From the NCBI RefSeq assembly GCF_022811725.1, contig NZ_CP094527.1, positions 2,852,001 to 2,916,000 on the forward strand: 64,000 nt of DNA, read 5' to 3'. A program made the position numbers and the translations under genes. Shown here piece by piece: positions 49,001 through 58,000 of this stretch. The notes under the pieces were generated by a model. The model was not told the DNA's origin and made no database searches. It saw only the letters and a list, made by a program, of their open reading frames with translations. Within the stretch, counting starts at the first letter, position 1; the number at the start of each line of letters is the position of its first letter. This DNA is from Mucilaginibacter sp. SMC90 (GTDB taxonomy: Bacteria > Bacteroidota > Bacteroidia > Sphingobacteriales > Sphingobacteriaceae).

Positions 49001-52000
49001 TTGTGCCATCGGCAAAATTTGATCCGGTTGACCTGAATATCTATCTGAAGGAACATTTGCCCGATTACATGCTGCCTTCGCATCTTATCCAGCTTTCGGC
49101 AATCCCATTAACGGCTAATGGTAAGATAGATCGTAAGGCCCTGCCGCATCCTGAAGTACAGGCATCTGGTAAGGAATTTACAGCTCCCCGTAATAAAGTT
49201 GAAAGCAAGCTTTCTGAGATCTGGCAAAATATCCTGGAGATAGAGGAAATAGGCATCAACGACAACTTCTTTGAACTCGGCGGCCATTCATTATTGGCGG
49301 TAAAGTTGATTTCTGAAGTTAGAAAAGCCTTTGAACAAGACCTTTCTATTGGCGAAGTATTCGATTATCCAACAATCGGTTCGTTGTCTTCACGCTTAGG
49401 TCGTGCGGAACAAAATATATCAGCGGGCATCATCGCAGGGCCTCGTCCTGAACTTATCCCGCTGTCATACAGCCAGGAACGTTTATGGTTTATTGACCGG
49501 ATGTCGGGCAGTGTACAATATCATGTACCTGCTGTATTTAATTTATCAGGTACATTAAATATCGATGCCCTGCAAAATACGTTTCGGGCAATTGTGAACC
49601 GTCATGAAATATTGCGTACGGTGATCTTTGAACAGGATGGACAAGGATATCAGCATGTAAAACTTGCAAACACCTGGGAGTTAAAACAAACTGACGCAAA
49701 AGAATACGAGGATCAGCATTTAGCGCTTGAGCAATATATCAGGTTACAGGTAGCACAGCCATTTGATTTATCGAAAGATGACATGCTGCGCGCCGAACTG
49801 ATAAAAGTTAATGAAAACGAATCCACTCTTGTTTTAACCATGCATCATATTGCTTCAGATGGCTCTTCATCGGCAATATTGGTAAAAGAATGGCTTGAGT
49901 TATATAATGCTTTTTCGACTAACAGGGAGCCGGTGTTGCCCGTATTGGCAGTACAGTATCCTGATTATGCTATCTGGCAAAGAACAAATTTACAAGGCGA
50001 CCTGCTAACTACAAAGTTGGCCTACTGGCAACGGAAATTAGCCGGTGTTATTACCCTGCAATTACCGGCCGACCGTCAGCGCCCGGCAGAACAAAGCACT
50101 AACGGTGCATTGTATGAATTTGCGATAAGCGAAGATGTTACTAAAGGATTGCACGCGCTGAGTGTGCAAAACGGCGTATCGCTTTACATGACGCTGCTAT
50201 CTGCCTTTAATGTTTTATTATACCGTTACAGCGGGCAGGAAGACCTTTGCGTAGGCAGCCCGATAGCAAATCGTAATCAGCCTGAAATAGCTGATTTGAT
50301 AGGTTTCTTTGTAAATACCTTAGCTATCCGGAGCCATCTGGGTGCAGAAATGTCATTTACAGCACTTTTGGCACAGGTAAAACAAACCATGCTCGAAGCT
50401 TATGAGCACCAGGATGTGCCGTTTGAAAAAGTAGTAGAAGCTGTTGTTAAAGAGCGGGATTTGAGCCGGAGCCCGCTGTTCCAGGTAATGTTTGTATTGC
50501 AGAACACTGCCCGCATCCCCGAATTGCAGCTTGGCGATTTGACCCTTCAGCAAACTCAGGATGCGCATCAAACAGCTAAGTTTGATATTACGCTATTTGT
50601 AATTGAATCAGAAAATGGCTTACGTGCCGGGTTGGAGTACAATACTGATCTTTATAATGAGCTAACCATTAACGGTATGGCGGGTCATTATAGCCAATTG
50701 CTGAATGCTGTAGTTGATACTCCGAATGAATTGGTTAGCCGTTTAAATATGATTGGCGAGGCTGAAAGTAAACAGCTTGAAATATTTAACGCTACAAGAG
50801 CTGATTACACAGGAGAAGGAAACGTTATCAGCCTGTTTGAAGAACAGGTTACAAAAAATCCTGATGCAATAGCCTTGGTTTTTGAAAACGAAGAATTAAG
50901 CTATAGGGTTTTAAATGAACGCTCAAATCAGTTGGCAAGATACCTGCAAAAGCAGGGTGTAACCAATGAAACTTTGGTGCCTGTTTGTATAGAACGGGGT
51001 TTGGGAATGATCATTTCTATTCTCGGTATTCTGAAAGCCGGCGGCGTTTATGTGCCTGTTGATCCTGATTTTCCGCAGGAAAGGATTGATTATATGGTAG
51101 CCGATACCGGTGCATTGGTGTTGGTGAGCAGTATACAAAGCAGCAAACGGATCTTGAGTTCGGTTACCCTGGTGATTGAAATAGATGGAAAACAGGAACA
51201 GGATATTGCTAATGAAAGTAAAGCCAGCCTTGATATAAATATCGACGCTGAGCAGTTGATCTATATCCTTTATACTTCGGGCTCAACAGGCAAGCCAAAA
51301 GGCGTAATGATGCCGGAGCGGGCTATGTTTAACTTATTAAACTGGCAGGAAACGCAGTTTAAAAATAAAAACCGCAGGGTTTTACAATTTGCTGCTTACA
51401 CGTTTGATGTAAGCTTCCAGGAGATCTTTTCAACACTTTGCTTCGGAAATACACTGTGTCTTATCGATGGCGATACCCGCCGTGATATGAATGCCTTAAT
51501 TGATCATATCGTTAAATATGAACTGACGCACTTATTTTTCCCGGTGGTTGTGTTGCAAAATTTAGCAGAGCAGATCATTTCTGATCCGAAAATTTCACTT
51601 TTGGTAGAGGAGATCATCGTTGCCGGTGAACAATTGAAGATCACAGATGAAGTAAGGACCTTGATCCGCAGTGCCGATATCAAAGTGATCAATCAGTATG
51701 GGCCTACAGAGGCACATGTGGTAAGCAGTTTTACTGTTGATAGTTCAACCATTTCAGTTTTGCCGCCTATCGGCGCGCCAGTATCCAACACGCAGATCTA
51801 TATCAGAAGCGCCTCCGGCGAATTGAGCCCCTTAGGCGTACCAGGAGAGATCTGTATCGGCGGTGTACAGGTAGCAAGAGGATATCTGAACCAGCCGGAA
51901 CTGACGAAAGAAAAGTTCATCGCAGACGCATATAGTGAAGAACCCAACGCTAAACTTTACCGTACCGGCGATCAGGGCAGATGGCTTGCAGATGGCAACA

Positions 52001-55000
52001 TTGAATACTTGGGCAGGATAGATGACCAGGTAAAGATCCGTGGTTACCGGATTGAACCTGGTGAAATCGAACAGGTATTGCTGCAACATGAAAATGTAAG
52101 GCAGGCAGTAGCACTGGCCAAAGCAGATAAACAAGGTACAAAACGCCTGACTGCCTATGTGGTCATGGACGAAACCGCCTACGATAAACAGGAGTTGCAA
52201 AATTACCTGGGCGAACGGCTACCTGAATATATGGTGCCAAGGCTTTGGGTAAACTTACAAAGTTTACCGTTAACACCAAATGGCAAAACGGATAAAAAGG
52301 CACTGCCTGAAGTGGAAACAAGCCACGAAGAAAGCTATACCGCACCGCAAACAGCAACAGAAAAGCAACTGGCCAAAATATGGGAAGAGCTGCTTGGTGT
52401 AGAAAAGGTAGGTACAAAAGATAATTTCTTTGAACTGGGTGGTCATTCGCTGCTTGCGATGCGTGTGATCTCGCAGGTAAGAAAGGAGTTAAACAAAGAG
52501 TTAAAGATCCGCGATTTGTTTATGTACCCGGTAATCGCAGATCTGGCTAAACAACTGGAAGGCGAGGACTCGCAAGCAGCAGACAGCACGATAAAAAGCA
52601 TCAACCCAAGGCCTGAATATATCCCATTGTCCTACAGCCAGGAACGGTTGTGGTTTATCAACAGGCTGGAAGGGAGTGTACAATATCATATTCCTGCTGT
52701 ATTGAAATTGGATGGCGAAGTAAATATTGTAGCTCTTGAAAACGCACTGAAGGCAATTGTAGAACGCCACGAAGTGCTGCGTACAGTGATCAGGGAGCAT
52801 GAAGGTCTGGGTTACCAGTATATTAAAGCAAGCGACTGGACATTAAAACAAAGCCAGTCAAGCAATCAGGCGGATCTAAAATCATACATCAGCAAAGAGG
52901 TATCAAAGCCATTCGATCTGTCGCAGGACGATATGCTGCGTGCAGAACTGATAGCAACGGGAGCAAGCGAATATGTACTGCTATTAGTGTTGCACCATAT
53001 TGCAGCCGACGGCTGGTCGATGCCTGTGCTGGTATCGGAGTTCAGCAGCCTTTACAGCAGCTTTAGCAGTAACCAAACTTCAACATTAAAAACCCCTGCG
53101 ATCCAATATGCGGATTATGCGATCTGGCAAAGGGAGTATCTGGATGCAGCAAAACTGCAGAGCAAACTGAACTACTGGGAAGAAAAATTAACAGGCACAA
53201 CCACACTTGAACTGCCAACTGATCATATGCGCCCTGCAGTACAAAGCAGCAAGGGTTCAGTATATGAATTTACAATAAACAAAGAAGTAGCAGAAAAACT
53301 GCAAAAACTAAGCCTTGAACAGGGCGCAACGCTTTACATGACTTTGCTGTCGGTGTTCAAAGTATTGCTGTACCGTTACAGCGGCCAGGAAGATATTTGC
53401 GTAGGCACCCCGGTAGCTAACCGCGATAGGGAGGAAATAGCAGAACTGATCGGCTTTTTTGTAAACACACTGGCGCTCAGAACAAACCTGAATGGCGAAG
53501 AAGCATTTACAAAGCTGCTATCCAAAGTAAAGCAAACCACGCTGGAAGCTTACGGTCACCAGGACGTGCCGTTTGAAAAAGTAGTGGAAGCGGTAGTCAT
53601 AGAAAGGGATCTGAGCAGGAGCCCGCTGTTCCAGGTAATGTTTGTGCTGCAGAATACCGCGGTGATCCCAACGCTTGAACTTGGCGACATCAAAATCACA
53701 GGAGAAAGGGCCGGCGACCAGGCAAGCAAATACGACCTGAGCTATAATGCAGAAGAAACCAAAGACGGGATCAGGTTTGTAGTAGAATACAATACCGACC
53801 TTTATGAGGCTGAAACTATTGCGAGGATGGCTGACCATTATGCAGAGTTGATCGCATCGGTAACTAAAGAACCTGCAACAAGGATCAATAAACTGCAATT
53901 GCTAAGCAAAACTGAAGAAGAGGAGCTAAGCACGTTTAACGAAACGACAGCTGAGTATCCAAAAGAAGAGAATATTATCAGCCTTTTCGAGGCACAGGCA
54001 AAAGCTACACCCACTGCTACGGCACTGGTATTTGAGGGTGAAACAGTAAGCTACAACGCGCTGAACGAGCAAGCAAACAAGATAGCACACTACCTGCAAG
54101 AACAAGGTGTAACGAAAGAAACACCTATAGCGATATGTATAGAAAGGTGTACGGCAATGATAGCCGGTATCCTGGGTGTCCTGAAAGCAGGCGCAGCTTA
54201 TGTACCTGTTGATATTGAATACCCAAGAGATCGGATCAGTTATATCCTGGAAGATACAAAGGCTACAATAGTACTGAGCAGCAGTACAGGCAAAGCCAAT
54301 CTCGAAAAAGCCAATGTTATCGAATTAGATAATAACGAGGAAATAGCAAACCAAAGCAGCGATAACTTAAGCATTACCATTGGTCCAAACCAGTTGGCGT
54401 ACATCATGTACACTTCAGGTTCAACCGGCAAACCCAAAGGGGTAATGGTGGAGCACCAAAACATCATCAACTACACTTTAGGTTTTGCGAACTACTTCGG
54501 GATCACAGCAGCAGATACAGTTCTACAACAATCATCCGTGTCATTTGATACGATGTGCGAGGAAGTTTATCCAGCACTGATCAGCGGTGCAAAAGTTGTG
54601 ATGGTGAAAGAGGGCGGTAAAGATGTGGATGATATCATACGCTTGATTTCAAAGGAGTCGATAACCATATTAAGTGCGACCCCAACAGTTATAGCCTACC
54701 TAAACAAAGAAGCAGGTAATAACAATATAAATACCAAAAGCCTGCGTTATATCATCAGCGGAGGTGAACTGCTGCAGCCGGGCTTTATCGATAACCTTTA
54801 CCCAACGGTAACTGTGGTTAACAGCTATGGTCCAACGGAGGGAACGGTATGCGCAACCTATTATACTATAGGTGACATCAACAAAGCCGCGCTAATCGGC
54901 AAACCGGTGTCTAATACAAAAATCAGGATCCGCAACCAATCCGGCGAATTGAGCCCGGTAGGCGTGCTGGGAGAGATCTGTATCGGCGGTGTACAGGTAG

Positions 55001-58000
55001 CAAGAGGTTATCTGAACCAGCCGGAACTAACGAAAGAAAAATTTATCACTGACCCGTACAGCGAAGGTCCCAATGCAAGGTTGTACAGAACAGGCGATCA
55101 GGGCAGATGGCTTGCAGATGGCAACATTGAATACCTGGGTAGGATAGACGACCAGGTAAAGATCCGTGGTTACCGAATTGAACCTGGTGAAATAGAACAG
55201 GTATTGCTGCAACATGAAAATATAAAACAAGCGGTAGTATTGGCGAGGGCCGATAAGCAGGGCACCAAACGCCTGACTGCCTATGTGGTCATGGACGAAA
55301 CCGCTTACGATAAACAGGAGTTGCAAAATTACCTGGGCGAACGGCTGCCGGAATATATGGTGCCGCGGTTATGGGTAAGACTGGACAGCCTGCCGTTAAC
55401 GCCAAACGGCAAAACAGATAAAAGGGCATTGCCTGAAGCGGAAACAAGCCATGAAGAAAGCTATACTGCGCCGCAGACAACCACAGAGAAACAACTGGCC
55501 AAAATCTGGGAAGAGCTGCTTGGCGTAGAAAAGGTTGGCACAAAAGATAATTTCTTTGAATTGGGTGGTCATTCGCTGCTTGCCATGCGTGTGATCTCGC
55601 AGGTAAGAAAGGAGCTAAACAAGGAGTTAAAGATCCGCGATTTGTTTATGTACCCGGTTATCGCAGATCTGGCTAAACAACTGGAAGGCGAGGGCTTGGA
55701 AACAGCAGACAGCACGATAAAAAGCATCAACCCAAGGCCTGAATATATCCCACTGTCCTACAGCCAGGAGAGGTTGTGGTTTATCGACAGGTTAGAAGGC
55801 AGTGTACAATATCATATCCCTGCTGTATTGAAATTGGAGGGCGAAGTAAATATTGTAGCTCTTAAAAACGCACTTAAGGCAATTGTAGACCGCCACGAAG
55901 TGCTGCGTACAGTGATCAGGGAGCATGAAGGTCTGGGTTACCAGTATATTAAAGCAAGCGACTGGACATTAAAACAAAGCCAGTCAAGCAATCAGGCGGA
56001 TCTAAAATCATACATCAGCAAAGAGGTATCAAAGCCATTCGATCTGTCGCAGGACGATATGCTGCGTGCGGAGCTGATCGCAACAGGAGCAACCGAATAC
56101 GTGCTGTTACTGGTGTTGCACCATATTGCAGCCGACGGCTGGTCGATGCCTGTGCTGGTATCGGAGTTCAGCAGCCTTTACAGCAGCTTTAGCAGTAACC
56201 AAACTTCAACATTAAAAACCCCTGCGATCCAATATGCGGATTATGCGATCTGGCAAAGGGAGTATCTGGATGCAGCAAAACTGCAGAGCAAACTGAACTA
56301 CTGGGAAGAAAAATTAACAGGCACAACCACACTTGAACTGCCAACTGATCATATGCGCCCTGCAGTACAAAGCAGCAAGGGTTCAGTATATGAATTTACA
56401 ATAAACAAAGAAGTAGCAGAAAAACTGCAAAAGCTAAGCCTTGAACAGGGCGCAACGCTTTACATGACTTTGCTGTCGGTGTTCAAAGTATTGCTGTACC
56501 GTTACAGCGGCCAGGAAGATATTTGCGTAGGCACCCCGGTAGCTAACCGCGATAGGGAGGAAATAGCAGAACTGATCGGCTTTTTTGTAAACACACTGGC
56601 GCTCAGAACAAACCTGAATGGCGAAGAAGCATTTACAAAGCTGCTATCCAAAGTAAAGCAAACCACGCTGGAAGCTTACGGTCACCAGGACGTGCCGTTT
56701 GAAAAAGTAGTAGAAGCGGTAGTCATAGAAAGGGATCTGAGCAGGAGCCCGCTGTTCCAGGTAATGTTTGTGCTGCAGAATACCGCAGTGATCCCAACGC
56801 TTGAACTTGGCGACATCAAAATCACAGGAGAAAGGGCCGGCGACCAGGCAAGCAAATACGACCTGAGCTATAATGCAGAAGAAACCAAAGACGGGATCAG
56901 GTTTGTAGTAGAATACAATACCGACCTTTATGAGGCTGAAACTATTGCGAGGATGGCTGACCATTATGCAGAGTTGATCGCATCGGTAACTAAAGAACCT
57001 GCAACAAGGATCAATAAACTGCAATTGCTAAGCAAAACAGAAGAAGAAGAGCTAAGCACGTTTAACGAAACAACAGCGGAATATCCGAAAACTGAGAATA
57101 TTATCAGCCTTTTCGAGGCACAGGCAAAAGCAACACCAGATGCGACAGCATTGGTATTTGAGGGTGAAACAGTAAGCTATCAAGCGCTTAATGAGCAGTC
57201 AAATAAAATTGCAAACTATCTAAAAGAGCAAGGAATAAAAAAAGAAAGCTTAGTAGCGATTTGTATAGAGCGCGGCACGGCAATGATTGCAGGTATTCTG
57301 GGTATCCTGAAAGCAGGCGCAGCTTATGTTCCTGTTGATATTGAATACCCAAAAGATCGGATTGGCTTTATATTAAATGATACCAAAGCCGGTATTGTGC
57401 TGAGCAGCAGTACAGGTAAAGCAAATCTGAGGCATTCAAATATTCAAGTTGTTGAATTGAACAATAACCAGGAGATAGCAAACCAAAGCGGTGATAACTT
57501 AAACATCACTATTGATCCAAACCAACTGGCTTACGTTATATATACTTCAGGCTCAACCGGTAAGCCAAAAGGGGTAATGGTTGAGCATGGTAACCTGATC
57601 AATTATCTCGTAAATAATAAAACACAGTATATCAGCGGCAGCAACAATCAATCTGGTACGTTTATACATCTCTCTTACACGTTTGATGCCTCGGTTACAG
57701 GTTTATTTATGCCATTGATTAGTGGCAGGTCGATAATAATAGCAAGTACAAAATATGACAACGTATTTGAAGATGCTAACCTGTTAAAATATGCGCCTTA
57801 TGAATTTATAAAAATAACTCCGGCCCATATCAGCTTGTTAAAGGAAGCCACATCTATACAAGACAGAAACAACCTTGCCGACAGATTGGTAATTGGAGGT
57901 GAAGCCCTTCGGCTTAACCATTTTGATGGATACCATACTGGTGGATGTAATACTGAAGTCATCAACGAATACGGCCCGACGGAAGCTACAGTGGGCTGCA

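Noticed and set aside
53518..57024. Two almost identical 126-residue minus-strand frames (53518-53898 and 56644-57024)
   Set aside because: They are antisense shadows of the duplicated C domain. Their similarity reflects the repeat, not a gene family.
52581..57131. Tandem array such as CRISPR or a transposon repeat
   Set aside because: The repeats are 1.4 kb, in frame and fall on NRPS domain borders. There are no short regular spacers, terminal inverted repeats or transposase genes.
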